Position numbers and translations under genes: made by a program | In this document: positions 44,753 to 58,350 of the stretch, one piece after another | Position numbering within the stretch: the first letter of the stretch is position 1 | Layout of the letters: each line of letters begins with the position of its first letter | The notes under the pieces: generated by a model | Seen by the model: the letters and a program-made list of their open reading frames with translations, nothing else | The model's database searches: none | What the model was told of the DNA's origin: nothing | Assembly: GCF_028554725.1 (NCBI RefSeq) | Contig: NC_071669.1 | Span: 52,507,001-52,571,000, forward strand | Direction of reading: 5' to 3' | DNA from: Zeugodacus cucurbitae | Taxonomy: Eukaryota > Arthropoda > Insecta > Diptera > Tephritidae | DNA: 64,000 nucleotides

Positions 44753-47700
44753 GTTTTGTTTGTATTGAAATGTTGATTTAAATTCAAAGGAAATATTTTT
44801 AGAAATACAGTTGAAATTATCCATAACACGAACTCTTGAATTGGCAGTAGAAGTCAAATTTAACAAACAAATTACCTTCCATAACTTGAAGTCTCTCTAT
44901 CTCGAAGTTCTTTGTGAATAATGGTGAATTGAGTTAGGGAAGTTCAACTGTACTTATTTCTCGCATACTTTTATGTATTAAAACTCTAGAATAAAATGAT
45001 TGAAGGGATTACCATTTAACTAGAATGTTTGTCATTTGAAATCACATGCTTAACATTTGGTTTAAGTGCCTATTTTTTCCTACAGTGTGTCAGCACACTC
45101 CAGATATCTATAGAATGCCATCGGCATATGAAAATATTGAAATATAAAACAGTGAAATATTCCATTTTCTAGCTTTTAAATTATCTTTTGCTTAACGACA
45201 AAGAGACGAAAAATATGGCAAATATTCGCAAACACATATGACAATTTGAAAATATTGAAATGGAAATGACTAACCAAATACGGCATATTTAAACTGAAAT
45301 TAAAAGAAAATTACTTTACAAAAAGTACCTTTTATTCACATAGTAGAGTTATTTGAGCTTATTTTAAGAGAAACAAAAAGCATGTTGTAGGTCATTTCAC
45401 TACAATTATTTATATAAGTATTTACATAACTCTCCAACCGAATCCCAATCCAATAGAGGGAGGGGGGATAATGCCACCTGCCTAGAATATAAGAGATTCT
45501 TCAGAAGTCAAAGCAATATGTATTGCATTCTTCATTTGTCTGATAATGCCTTATTTCGTAGTTAGGGAAAATATTGTAGCCCTGTCCCAAAAGTGAGAAC
45601 AATCGGCCCATCTCTCTATTTAAATTTTTCCTAAAAATATATCTGTCTCTCTGACTGAGTTTATACTAAAAGGTCCTTTCCTTATGCTTAACATTAGAAT
45701 TATAGTATTTGGTGGTGTTCGAAGCTGTTCCATTGGATAAACATAAAAAAATGTTGGATTGATGGATGAAGGGTCAATAGATAAAAAACTGCCCATCTCT
45801 TCACTTTTAAACACCATAATCAGCGAAACGAGTTCACATTTATGGTGCGAAAAGACGTAATAGACAGCTGACAAATTAAAGGCGTCTATAATTTGGAAGG
45901 CACATGGAACAATTCTCATAGGCAATCTTGAGAAGCGAAAAATTTTCAATAGCATCATTTTACATCTTTCTTGAAACTTTTGGAGATTGAAATCCCGGAA
46001 GAACGGCAGCAAAGGAATGAAGATGTTGGTAGAACTGTATGAATTGGACTTCAGCCTGCATCCTTGCATCTACCTTCACTTTCGACTTTTTTCCGTCTTG
46101 AGCCTTCAAGAGAATACTCTTTCGAAAGAAACTTAAAGACAATCCAAGTCTGTAAACCAATTAGAATTAAAAGATAAATCATACTGTGGAAAATGGTAAT
46201 AAAAGTTGGAAACTCCCCTCTGATGGGGCATTTGTTGAATGACAAAATTAATTTAGATTACCATATTTTTTATTGAAACGATCGATGCTCGATACGATGC
46301 AAGCTAAACTCAGCTTCCGAGCAGATTTTAAAGAAATTAGTTACTCTCATACATCTGGGAACTATACCAGGGGTAGAATAGTGTTCCAAGGTTAGTAGAT
46401 ATTTCTGAAGAACAGCGATTTATGAACTGGCAGCTCTAAAGGAACATCCATGAACCTTTTTGATTTGAGCTTCGGTCCAATCTATTCAAGTAAAAATCCG
46501 CATTCCCCAATTAAAATGATTTTAATGCTAAGCTCTTTACTAATGCCTTTAGAATATAAACAAAGCCAAGGCTTTTAGATTATCTTTCTGCTGATCTTGC
46601 ATTTCACTGCTTCAATCACTTCCCATACCAGTTATTTTCCAGCGCCACACTAACTGCCCAGCAATATTCCATCCCTTACAGCTTTGTTTGATCTCAATTA
46701 GGCAGTACTTATTCGGCCGCACTCCAATCAACGGTTGCTTAGAGCGGATATCACATTGCCGTCACTCAATTTTCCAAGCAGAAAGCCGTGATTATCCTTC
46801 CTAGACCAGGCGACTACGCTTATTGGCAAAACCGACTGCTTTTACTTCTTCTAATTACGCCATTTGCATAGTTCGGCATATTTCTAGTTTGTCCACACAT
46901 CCTGTCTTTATTTCCCTGCGGTATAGATGTCTCTTGGTGTGTGTATGTGGATGTATCCGCAGCATTTGATGTCAATTTAATTTTTCACATTTTCGGTTTA
47001 TGCTCAGTTACTTCCCAAAGGCTGCTGTCCGGCGCAACTAAGATTCAACAGCCCTAGCAAAACATTGATGTCGTGCACTTTTTTGATGCTGGCGAAAATT
47101 GCAAAAAGCATCATGCGCTCGATTTCTCTTTACCACTCTCAGCACTTGGTTAATGGACTTTTTTTTCCACATTTTGCATTGCAGTCACAGGATATACGCC
47201 GGCGCTTGTTGGCTTTTTTTCGCATGGAGCTTGGCGTAGTTGCTGGTCCGGCGGGGGTACTGTTAGGCTAAGCCATTCTAAACTGCCTCAAAGCTTTTAT
47301 GGCACACATGTTGTTGTTGTTGTTGCTGCAGCTGTGCGAAACCCAAATGGGCGGGTGTCGTCACTTCGGCTTCCGCAATGCGTCCGCTCAACCGTCCAAT
47401 TTTGCCTTCCGCACCATTGCGTTCCACTCACTGTTGCCGATTCGGTCGAAAGCGACAATTTGAAGGGCAACACATGGCCGGATATGTTAAGTTGCATCCG
47501 GTTCGCATGCACAAGCTGTGTTTGCCGGCATGTGACCCCACCGCTTTGAACCGACCGCTGTACTTACTCACATACATACATATATAATGTAAACCCCGAG
47601 CAAATGAGAGCAGCTGGCGAGTGACAGCAAAGTGCGCCCGGCGGGGGGTACGGCGTATAAACGGAGGTTGAAGTGGTAAACAAAAAACTTGAAAAGCTCA

Positions 47701-48559
47701 GCAAAAATACGCTGCCACTCCGGAAGATGAAGATGAGTTTGGTAGCAGCAAAGAGACAAGCTAAGGCCAGCAACCGGAGCTCGCCAGTGCTCTCCACAGA
47801 GCTCAGCGCAAAAAAAAAAAAAAACACAGGCACAGAAATAGTATGTGAAAGCAAAAACGGTAAATCGTTAGAGGGCGCATATACATTTTTGACGCTGACA
47901 ATGTTGATGACGACGACAAGCAATTAAGATAAAAGCCAAAAAGCTAAAATGCTAAAATGCTGTAATGTGATTTCTTTTCTTTCCCCACTCTTTCTCTCTC
48001 GCTCGCTCTTGGTCACACTTCCTCGCAGTTTCAACGACCACAACGGGCAAACTTAACTAAAGCAAGCGCTATCGGCTCATCGGCGGCCACAACCGTTTTG
48101 GAAAGTCCATAGCAAATGGCAAGCTACATGCTTCCGTTCTTCTGACATTCACGGCGGTCCAGCTGGTTATGAGTCGTTACTGATATTGTGTTGGATAAGC
48201 ATACAGATTTGCTTATTCAAATAATATCGTTGTTGTTGTTGTTGGTTGCTGCGTAGTAGTCGTTCCACTCTTTACATACAGTCTCAAATATTCCCTTTGC
48301 TTTGCTGTTTTATACCCGGCTCTTGTGGGTTCAATAATGGATAATAGTTTTATGAAAAGTGAGTTCGATTTTTATTTAAGATTTCTTCGTACAAGTTCCA
48401 GTGCTGATGTTCTCTCATGATAAGCAATTTGCTCACAGAAAATTTTTTTACAAACGGAATAATCCTTTGAAAAGCAATATCAAGAACACAATGGAATACA
48501 GAGAGCAGCCTCCGCAGGGGTTACAGTCCTCTAGACGAGAATGGAGAAGAGCAGGAAAA
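44753..48559. other. Unique sequence; GC-richer 46.6-48.1 kb, no gene supported
   Basis: A minus-strand frame of 149 codons (45620-46069) has no domain I recognise and overlaps other frames, so it is not called. 47000-47700 is GC-richer with (TTG)n at ~47311-47325. A (TTG)n run also lies at 48229-48244. No RNA gene found. Confidence 0.4.
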
Positions 48560-49420
48560 TACCATATCAGTCTAAACTGACGGATCCAAAATGGAATGTG
48601 GGTAGGCACAGCGGTATACTCCGATGATCTTAGTATTTCTAGCTCCATTCATCTACCGAACTTGGCTAGCATCTTCCAAGCGCAAGTACTCGGTTTAGAG
48701 AAGGCCTGTGAAGCTCTATTGGCTAACTACGTGAGGATACATAAAACAATAATATACACAGATAGTAAAGCGGTGCTCATGGCCTTTTCGTTGTCAATGA
48801 CTAATTCCAGCATAGTTCATAACTGCAAGAAGGGTTTGAGCTCTCTAGAAGATGAAGTACGACTAGACTTGGTCTGGGTTCTCGGCCAAAGGAACATTTT
48901 TGGTAACGAAAAGGCAGACGAGTTGGCAAAGGCAGAAGCCGTTCTAGACGAAACCGAGGCTGAGATAATACCATGCCTACTAGGATCGATCAGAAGAGAG
49001 TTCAATTTACAATTCGAACAATTAGCTGAGAACAGCTGGAAAAATTCAAGCAAATATAAAAGAACTAAACAGATTTGGCTAAAATATGATAAGACAAGAA
49101 CTCGTGTCTTATTAAATAGGCCCAGGAAAAGTATTTGCAGACTTACAGCTACTATAACGGGATAATGATAATATAGAGAACATGCAATGAAAATCGGCAT
49201 GTCCTGCAATAACATTTTGCCGCGGCTGTGAACTAGAGGGGAATAAGGAAACAATTTTCCACTTTCTCTGTGTATGCCCAGCCCTATCATAGATCCGACA
49301 CAGGACACTTGGAATCCATCAGGCATCAAAACTTGAATGCATGTCTACTAAAAGCATATCGGACATAAGTAGCTTACACTTTCTATATAACGGTAATTTT
49401 CTAAACTAAAAAATGAGATC
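48560..49420 (+). pseudogene. LINE fragment with RNase H domain (I/R1/LOA-like)
   Basis: The first RNase H motif reads TDGSKMECG at ~48578, then a frameshift. The main frame (48596-49165) continues 'VGTAVYSDD', 'IFQAQVLGLEKACEALL', 'TIIYTDSKAVLMAF' and GNEKADELAKAEA. The catalytic Glu of the second motif (usually FQAEV) is Gln here; the remaining Asp residues are present. After a stop at 49165, 'FCRGCELEGNKETIFHFLCV' and 'CPALS' give the cysteine-rich C-terminus. It differs in sequence from the LINE at 42.7 kb. No target duplication seen. Confidence 0.75.
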
Positions 49421-50984
49421 ATGATCTCAATGGAACCAGTCAGATATGTTTTATATTTGGAATATTACTTTGTAAGTGTATAAATTGTTAGAAACCGTAG
49501 CAAAACAACGGCCACTTATCAAGGTAATTAACGGTAATTATGTCATTTAAAAATTAATATTTATAAATGTAAGTACAAAACTGAAGAAATAGGCATGCCA
49601 AAGCCTCTTTCTTGAAATATGGCCTATATCTAGAATCCTTCTTCACAATTATGTGTATTTTAAGAACAACGCTTAAATCTCTGCAAATCTATACATATAT
49701 ATAAAATGTCTAAGAAATCAGGTTATATCATCAGTACTTTCTTTATAAATCTAACGGATCTGATATTAGACCATAAACTTTTCAAAACTCATTTATCAAA
49801 AATTGAGCCCCGATATTTATTACTCGGTACCACTCGACTTCAAAGCAACCTTACCGACTTCATTTTATTTTTTCTAAGCTCATCTGTGGCCTTATCCTTT
49901 AAATTTTTTTTGCATGTTATCCTCCTACTAACAGTCATAATTTTGCTGCTGCACTTGCTCTTTCTCCCTCCAAGCACCACCCTACCTCCCTGCGCCTACA
50001 TTGATAATTCACAATTTCTTTGCACAACTTTGTTTGCTGAGTCGCATGTAAATCGCGTTGCAGACAAAAATTCTATGCAACATTTTCTACAAAACATATT
50101 TTGGGCGTGTTGTCGACATAATTTAAAGCCAGCAACAACAGAGTAAGTGCAATGCAGTTTTTGCATCATTTAGGGTTGAGTTGAGTTTTAATTAAGGCAG
50201 GCAGGCGGATTTGTAAGGACTTTCATCGTGTAAAGCGCAGTGCTGATGCATGGAAAAATTTTGCTGAGGCAACAAAGTAAACTTGTTAATTGAAAATGTT
50301 TCCCATTTTGGGGTATAAATATTCGGTTGCAGTGACAAAATGTGCAAGGTCATGTAATGGCAATATTGTTTGGTAAAATGTTACAAGGAAATAAGGACAG
50401 TTTGTGAGGGAAGGAACTAGAAGTGGTGACAAATTTGGTAGAATTAACTCGTTGTTCCTTCATTTAAGTTAGTTCTTGACACAGATTATTTATAATTTTA
50501 TAAGAAAAGTTTTTCAAGCGATTTGTAAAAGTCAATATTGTTAGCGAAGTCACTAGCCTGCCGAACAATTTCGCCCAATATGTATGACATATAGTTACTC
50601 CTTCTTTCTCTCATATTTTCCTATATTTTTCTCTTCTTCTATAATTTTGATGAAAACGTAGAGTTTTGACATATCACCGCCAGAAGTTTAGTCTATGCAA
50701 AGTGAAAAATCAATAACTTCATATAGGTCCTAAGAGCGACAGACGAGGAATCCGATGGCAGTACATGGTAATGAAATAACAGTTCACGAGCCAAAAATTT
50801 CCAAGACAAAATATATACCAACAAAAATTTCATAATATACTCGTATACTGAGAGCATTCCCCAAGAATCAGAGAGGCTAGTAAAATTCATGATAAATTGA
50901 TCGATTGAGCTTTGAGTGTTGATCATAAATTAGAGTTCAAAGAAGTTATTCAATACAGATTGATTAAAGAGGTTTTAATATTTG
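49421..50984. other. Unique AT-rich sequence, no gene recognised
   Basis: A 146-codon frame at 49706-50146 is hydrophobic and Leu-rich, and its first part resembles decayed family A sequence ('gatattagaccataaacttttcaaa' near 49760), so it is not called as a gene. Nothing else recognised. Confidence 0.45.
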
Positions 50985-51990
50985 GTTGTCAAATATCCCC
51001 CTTCCGCCTTTTTGTATTTTGAATTTCACGGCAACGTACAAAGCGCTAAAGAGCTCGTATCTGGCAATACTATATATATTAGAAAGGTCTTGACATAACC
51101 TACAAAACGACGCCATGCATGATAAGTTTGGATATTGGGTTCAACAGTTATAGACGCGTAAACATGGAGTTCGAAATTCGCGCAATTTTAAAGTGTTCCT
51201 GCATTAAAGGCAAATCCGCTAGAGAAACGTTTCGTGAGATTAATAGCGTTTTGGGAAGGGTACTCTATCACTTCGAACTGCGGTGGAATATGGATAAGCC
51301 AGCCGGGGGAAGACCTGTGATAACACATATCGATCAAATCTTGACCCTTGACCCAAAAACCCGTCTGGACCGAATCAACGCCTGTGATATGCTGCTGAAG
51401 CGGATGGTGACTGGCGACGTAAAATGGATCACATACGACAATATCAAGCGAAAACGGACGTGGTCGAAGGCCGGTGAATCGTCCCAAACAGTGGCCGAGC
51501 CGGATTGACGGGCAGGAAGGTTTTGCTGTGTGTTTGGTGGGATTGAAAAGGAATCATCCACTATGAGCTGCTCCCATATGGCCAGACGTCCAATTCTACC
51601 ATATACTGATGACCAGAAGCGTCCTGAATTGGCCAACAAGAAGGGTGTAGTGTTCCACCAGGACAACGCCAGACACTTCGTTGATGACTCGTCAGAAGCT
51701 ACGGTAGCTCGGATTAAAGGTTTTATCGCATCCACCATATAGCCCGGACATAGCGCCAAGTGATTACCACCTGTTCCTGTCCATGGCGAACGCCCTTGGT
51801 GGTGTAAAGTTGAACTCAAAAGAGGCTTGTGAAAAGTGGCTGTCAAAGTTCTTCGTAAATAAAGAGAGGGGCTTCTACGAGGGGGTTTTATGAAGTTGCT
51901 GTCTAGATGGCAAGAGATTATCGAACAAAACGGCGCATATTTGAACTAAATCCGAATCATAAAGCATTGAATATGAAGTAAGATATTTGT
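50985..51990 (+). pseudogene. DD34D mariner transposase, decayed copy M3, left TIR kept
   Basis: The left end 'ggttgtcaaatatccc' at ~50985 matches the right end of M1 in inverse. The frame from 51119 reads 'MEFEIRAILKCSCIKGKSAR', 'ETFREINSVLG', 'DKPAGGRPVITH', 'RLDRINACDMLLKRMVTGDV', 'WITYDNIKRKRTWSKAGESS', then shifts. TGDEK is TGDVK here. Internal deletions remove the WVPHEL region. 'VVFHQDNAR' and a decayed 'YSPDIAPSD' follow in other frames. The right end is truncated where the 367-bp tandem repeat begins. Confidence 0.75.
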
Positions 51991-51993
51991 TCT

Positions 51994-52727
51994 GAAGTAT
52001 TAATAAGGTAATGTATATATCGCCCAAAAGTATGCTTCAAAATTATGAAAATGTACGAATACGCCTAATTGTAGGCTAAGTTTCCTGTACAATGAGCATA
52101 TTGTATTGATGCTAAGCGTTAAAGTACACACAGAAGTATGCCTAAAGTTTAGAAAAGCACTATTAAAATATCACAAATGTGCATAATTTCAATGAAATTA
52201 TTACATGTAAATTTTTTCCAGATACTTTAAGTATTTATAAATGCTCCTTTTCCCCCAAACTTGCATAAGACTTTTCTTAAATGAAAAATATTATTGGATA
52301 GAAGCTCCGACAGCTTAAACAATAATTAGTTATATGTTTGTGAAAAAAAATAAATGCGTAGAAGTATTAATAAGGTAATGTATATATCGCCCAAAAGTAT
52401 GCTTCAAAAATATGAAAATGTACGAATACGCCTAATTGTAGGCTAAGTTTCCTGTACAATGAGCATATTGTATTGATGCTAAACGTTAAAGTGCACACAG
52501 AAGTATGCCTAAAGTTTAGAAAAGCACTATTAAAATATCACAAATGTGCATAATTTCACTGAAATTATTACATGTAAATTTTTTCCAGATACTTTAAGTA
52601 TTTATAAATGCTCCTTTTCCCCCAAACTTGCATAAGACTTTTCTTAAATGAAAAATATTATTGGATAGAAGCTCCGACAGCTTAAACAATAATTAGTTAT
52701 ATGTTTGTGAAAAAAAATAAATGCGTA
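51994..52727. repeat. Tandem duplication of a 367-bp unit, two copies ~99% identical
   Basis: Unit 1 is 51994-52360 and unit 2 is 52361-52727. They are equal in length and differ at four positions by my reading (near 52044, 52115, 52125 and 52196 in unit 1). A decayed partial third unit starts at 52727 ('cgcctaattgtaggcaatgt'). Each unit holds the palindromic word GCCTAATTGTAGGC. Non-coding. The high identity indicates a recent duplication or conversion. Confidence 0.9.
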
Positions 52728-54114
52728 CGCCTAATTGTAGGCAATGTTTTCTATAAAATGTTATATTTTTCATAAGTAAAGTGCAATTTATGTTTCCATT
52801 TGGCTAATGCCAGCTTAAATTTGTGATCTTTCAACATTTTTCTATATTTCCAAGGTTTCAGTCGCCTTCAATTAGAGAGTCAAAGCACTTTGCGTGAAAA
52901 TTGCATCAATAATATTTCCATATAAATTGCTGATATGCAATATGAAACATCGTTCCACAAGCTACGTATGTATATATTTACAGTTACATGTAAGACTTTA
53001 AACTTTTCATATTTTACGTTACTTCTTTTTACGAGTATGCTGATCAGTTCTCTGCGAAGTGAGATTACACATGTCCAGTTGCTTGTGTCGCACCAATTTG
53101 TAGGCGATCGAAGAGTAAATTGCAATTTGCAACGATAATTGTGTGTACTTTTCATTGACAGCACATCACAGGTGAATATTGATGATGATGTTTGTCAAGG
53201 TGTCATTGAATTCTCTTTTCTTTTTCCTATCTCCGAGATGGTGATAATCAAAGAGATGTTGTGCTAACGATAACGATGTTCAATGGTGATTACAAGGCAA
53301 CGGTGGTTGCTCGGGATACCATGCGGACAGCACAGGACTCCTTTTCAACTACGAAGAATTGCGGAGTTGTTAGTGTCGTTGTATGTGTATGTCGACATTT
53401 TTACTTTTATTCTTTGGCCTGTCACCTAAATTTTCACTCGCCTGCTTGTTGATTAATACTCCAACTGATTGCTAGCTATCGACTACATACATATGTGTGC
53501 TATTGTGTGTTATTATTAGTGTAGTGGTGCAGCATCATGTCCAGTGTTGCTGTCAGCAGAAGATGCCATCATTAAATTGCAGCTTTTAACTCACACCAGC
53601 AATTTGTGCCGTGCACAGCACAGCTCAGCTCAGCGTTGGAGTCAGCGAAAGAGACAGTGGTTGAATTATCACCATTATCATCAAGCTGGTCGGTGTAGTA
53701 CGATGTCGTTAGCTACGGCTGTTGTACTTGTTGTTATAGCTGACTTTTTAAAAGGACATGGAAAATCCCTTAATGACTGCTTGAATAGATCAGTTGTCAG
53801 TATAAATGTATGTACTCAACTGTATATAAACCCATGCTTATAAAAATATATATATATATATATATATGTATACCAGCATATACATCCTTCAAATATATAT
53901 TTACACTTTGTCGCAGCGTTAGTCTATAAAATCACACTTGCAACAAACCACACAACATCCGTTAGCGGCTATTGTTGTGTTGGCCGGCGGCGTAAAATGA
54001 CCAAAAAGCCAGCAAAACGGAGATACAAGAGAAAATAGAGTGTATATCGCATACATGGATATATACATATATATAGATGTATGAGTATACATATTTCGCG
54101 TAGCAACCCTGTAG
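52728..54114. other. Unique sequence with TA/CA microsatellites
   Basis: (TA)n at ~53848-53868 and TA/CA mixtures to 54085. The stretch 53180-53800 is GC-richer. Short frames only; no gene or RNA recognised. Confidence 0.45.
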
Positions 54115-54760
54115 GAAAAATTAAATATCAACCAATATATACGGTACAAAGACCAAGGAATGTTGATGAAATACCTAATATTAGGTATATGGGAGCTAGG
54201 GGATGTTATGATCCGATTTCACCCATTTTTGGCACAGGGAATAGAAAAAGATTCCCTTTGAATTTCTATATATCTCTATATCTGAGAGATTTACCCGATA
54301 TTCTAGGTTAGGAATTATACACCAGGTCTGAGGTTTTCATGTTCGATATATGGGGTCTTGAAAAGTTATAGTCCGATTTCCAGAATTTTTTAAGTGAAAG
54401 ATGATTTACTCCTCCAATACCGTACTCAAAATTGTATTCCGATATCTTCAATGGTTCTTGACTTATGTGCATATTGTAAAGTGAATGAATTATATGAAGT
54501 GGAAAATAGACGTGTTTTGTCCACCGATTTCGCTCACGTTCCATCAGTGTGTCATGAAAATAGTATGTACCAAATTTGGGTAAAATTGGTCGAATAGTTA
54601 ATGAGGTATGGTGTTTGATCGAAAAGTGGGCGTGGTTATTACCCAATTTCTAACATTTTCAATGGAAATATATCTAGTAAGTTTGGGTTTTAGATATTAG
54701 AGTTAAGAATACACATATGAAAGGCTGAGAATTGGGCCAGAATCTTGTAATATTTACTTC
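54115..54760 (+). repeat. Family A dispersed repeat, decayed copy A6
   Basis: Matches A5 in order: 'atatatacggtac', 'tatgggagctaggggatgtt', 'atccgatttcacccattttt', 'atctgagagatttacccgat', 'gttcgatatatggggtcttg' and 'cgatttcgctcacgttccat'. Both ends are lost or heavily decayed. Confidence 0.6.
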
Positions 54761-57700
54761 AATGAAGTCAGCAAGCAAGAGCCTATTTACTCAACATTAT
54801 TTTGGGTCCACTTCCATAACTTTCGAATTACTAACTACTTCGTACTAGTTCCAAATTCTAAAAGACTTATGCAGAGAGCTTACTCGAGCAGTTCTTCAAA
54901 TGGAAAATATCATAAAATCACCTTAATAACGTATTCAAAGCTTCTCACAGGGTCCTCTCTGCAATATCACAACAAGCGTTGCCTACAAATAGCCTCTAGG
55001 TGGGAGTAACGGAAGTCATATAGGCGATGAGCGTAAGCAAAGAGCGCAATTTTTATGTCGTTATTGCTTCGCTGCTTTGTTATTTTGTTGTTGTTTGTTG
55101 CACACGTTTTCATTGTTGCTCACGGCAGCATAATATTGTATATTGTTGACTTATGTTGTTGTTGCTATACATGCATGCGGGTGTGCAGTGACTTTTACGG
55201 AGCGCAAGCCAAATTGCTTTAATGGTGTTTGGTAAAGACTTAACGGCGCTTAAATGCGCATTAAAAAGCTTGTTGTACTATGCAGAGTTGTTGGATACAG
55301 AGGTCGCCTCGGACTGTCATTACGGACGCACAATATGTCAGCCAGTTGGCTGGTTAGCTCTTGGCTATTGTCAACATGCAATATAAAACGATAACAACGC
55401 AATTTCAGCATGCAATGTGTGTAGTGTCTTGGCCTCAATCGGCTCGGAGAACAGCCTCATTGTGCGTTCCAAGTGCTTTTCATGAGTTTTTTTTCTCTCG
55501 TCCCTGTTCTTTTATCGTTAAATACTCTTTCAGTGTGTTGTTTGACCTTGCTGCAGGTATTTTCTCCTTCACTAGTTGTTTGTTGTTGTTGCTTTGTGAA
55601 GTGCCGCTAAATAGTTTGCAGTGAAAGCGGTTATGCATATGAAAATATTATCCTCATTTGCCAGATTGCGGTCGCAATCATTATTACTACTTTCTCGTGT
55701 TCTTGAGTGCGGGGGTTAAAGGCAAACATAATTACAACGGAGAACGCGAAAGAAGTGTGGAGATAATTGCAGGAAACTCCGCTGTACTTGAAGCTGATGT
55801 TGGTTTTGAATACGAAAATGTTGAAAGATTCTCTTTAAAATTGTTTATCTGTAAAATGCTTCAATGAAATTTTCGAAAAAATTGTTCAGCGAGCAGTTGA
55901 ACTGCCTCAGAACCATGAAATATATGAATAATATAGATTTTTAGACACAAGATCTGTAATATTTATGGTCTTCTAGAAGTGAAATGTGGTCTAGCTTCTA
56001 TTCAACTAACGAATTTAAAACTATTAAGTCTACAACTTTGCTTCCGCCGTTTTTTGTCGTAAATTTAAGTTTTTTTTGTATAAAACGGTTACAAATGTCG
56101 ATGAGCCTCAGCCGCACTTTTCTTGGAATTAAAAAAGAAAAGCAAAATTTCCCGCAAATGTCGAGAATTCGGCTAAAAAGTGACATTGTCAGTTGAGAAT
56201 AAGTTTGGGATGCAAACAGATCTCTACAAATATTTTATTGGGTTAATGTTGACAGAAATGTCCAAGATCGATTAATCGACCAGTGCTTGACCCCAGAGAC
56301 ATCTATTGGAAAACGGCTGAAGTAAAGTTGTAGACCAATAAATAAAAATATTCTGAAAATTGTTAAAGAATATTTTGATATAAAATTGTCAAAAATTGCT
56401 CCTAGAGATAGGAATCTCGGTATGGATAATGTCAATACAAACTGAGCAACTAACTAACTAAATTGAAATATATTAAATGTCTACAATCAGGTCTCGATAT
56501 AGTTTTAAAACAATCTAGAACTGCCCAACTAGTAAAGTAACTCAAACTTGTTCTAACGATCCGACAACAACAGCAACCTTAGATTTTGCGTTTTAGAATG
56601 GCTTTTACGGGCTATTTCAACTAATTCTCCAGTAATCTAAAATGCATAAACTCGTAATATATTCTATATTTGAAATTTTAGAACACACAAGAGATGATAA
56701 TTGCAGTACTGAGAGTTCTTGAAGATATATTTGAATAAAAAATAGAATCTCAAACAACAAAAAGTTTCATAAATTATTCTCGTCTTCGCTAGTTCTATGT
56801 GTATGCTTTCTGATAGTGATTTCAAAGTAAATATAGTTTAATTCATTTTAGGAGTAATATTTTTATGTTAACCTTTAGGGTCTTTTGTACCGAACCGAAT
56901 AAACTAGCAGTCTTTTTAAACAAAAGATTCACTGTATATTTTATGGAACTTCATGTTTCACAATTCCACAAGAAATCAGAAGATATACTCGCTGTAAGCC
57001 TTTGTTGCATAAAATAAAAGGATAAAGGTCCAAACATATCTTCCAGATGACCACGTCTCTTACTGAGTTAATAAGTACTTAGTTAATAAGTAAATAGTGG
57101 AGCTAAAGAAAACGCGAATAGTCATGAAGAAGGGATATCCTTATTTCGAATATAAATGTGGTAAAAACGCATAAACTCATGATTGTGTTGCCCGCATCGT
57201 TTAAATACACTCACTTCCACTGACTGAAGAAAAAACAAAGTAACTGCTAAATATGCAATAACTATAGAATCCGAATAACATATGCTGTATTGGTAATGAC
57301 GCCTAATTTGACATTCATCCATAACTACATCAATATTCCCTTAATTTGCGAAACAACAAAATGTTCATTCTGTTGCATTGCTCAGCGATTCATGATAATT
57401 TACTTGTAACAATTTGTTGTTAATGAAATATACAACACATCAGGTTCGCCATTTAATCAGCATGCCGATAACTTTACATAGTGTTTAACAGTGAGGTACT
57501 GTTATGTAATCACAGTTTAGTGCAAGCTTTGTTTTGTTTGGGTTTAAACTAGCATAATACATATACCAGCAAAGCAAATCTACAGGTGAGTTTTCAGTTA
57601 AAAATCTCTGTCTCAAATTTGTGCAAATGGGTCAAAAGCTACAGTTTCAGTTCAAAAAAAATTATGGAACCTCGTGCCTTATAAAATATAAGTTATTATC

Positions 57701-57789
57701 TAATGAAATTCCTTTCGGGCATTTTAGATTTAATTTTGGTCCTGGTTTCGAAATATGCATTAAATATTTGTTTTATAATACTATATTTG
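54761..57789. other. Unique AT-rich sequence, no gene recognised
   Basis: 54970-55620 is GC-richer with TTG runs. The rest is AT-rich. Frames up to 87 codons without domains. No RNA gene or transposon found. Confidence 0.45.
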
Positions 57790-58350
57790 TTGTTTTATGA
57801 TATTGGAATAAAACTTTGTCAAATACTACTTTGAAGATGTGTCATCGCTCATCTAAAAGCTGAAATCGAACTTTTCAAGTCCCCAGATATCGAACATGAA
57901 GGCCTCAGTGCCGCTCACGGAAAATTTTTTGATCGAAAATATAGGTAAATCTCTCAGATTTTTAAAAAATTCAGAGAGAGTCTTTATATTCTAATAATAA
58001 ATATCAGTATCAAAAATGGATAAACTCGGGTCATAGCTGCCTAGATCCAATATTAGGGATCTCAAATAACTGGTGGGTTTCATACCGAATATATGAAATT
58101 AAATGTAATAATCTTGAATCGATTCGGCTATAATCGCTTAAAGCGGTTCCTACGCCAAATATATATATATATATAATCTTGAATATAAAGTTATGGAATG
58201 TAATTTGTATGGTATTTGACTTATATTGCAATTCAAGAGTTCGTGTTATGGAGAACTTTGAGTTATAGAAGTTCGAGTTATGGAAGTTCAACTGTAAAAA
58301 AATAAACGAGAATATAAAATGTACGGTTTCGAGATTAGCTTTTCCATGCT
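57790..58350 (-). repeat. Family A dispersed repeat, copy A7, carrying a tiny RTE insert
   Basis: Contains 'aaaactttgtcaaatactac', 'gtccccagatatcgaacatg', 'aaggcctcagtgccg', 'ataggtaaatctctcagat' and ends in a decayed 'gagaatataaaatgtacggt'. Oriented like A3. A 53-bp RTE 3' stub lies at 58120-58172. Confidence 0.65.
58120..58172 (+). mobile_element. 53-bp RTE-like LINE 3' stub with 12-bp target duplication
   Basis: ATAATCTTGAAT stands at both 58108-58119 and 58173-58184. Between them lies 'cgattcggctataatcgctt' and 'aaagcggttcctacgccaa', the last bases of the RTE-like family (compare 28610-28635 and 22262-22292), ending in an (AT)n tail. This is an extreme 5' truncation of the kind target-primed insertion produces. 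The match to the family end and the duplication support each other. Confidence 0.8.

Noticed and set aside
45620..46069. 149-codon minus-strand frame with a hydrophobic stretch in an adjacent upstream frame
   Set aside because: Briefly considered a chemoreceptor remnant, but no diagnostic motif is visible and the length is within chance for 64 kb of AT-rich DNA.
49706..50146. 146-codon hydrophobic frame
   Set aside because: Leu/Phe-rich because of T-rich DNA; the first part resembles decayed family A repeat.
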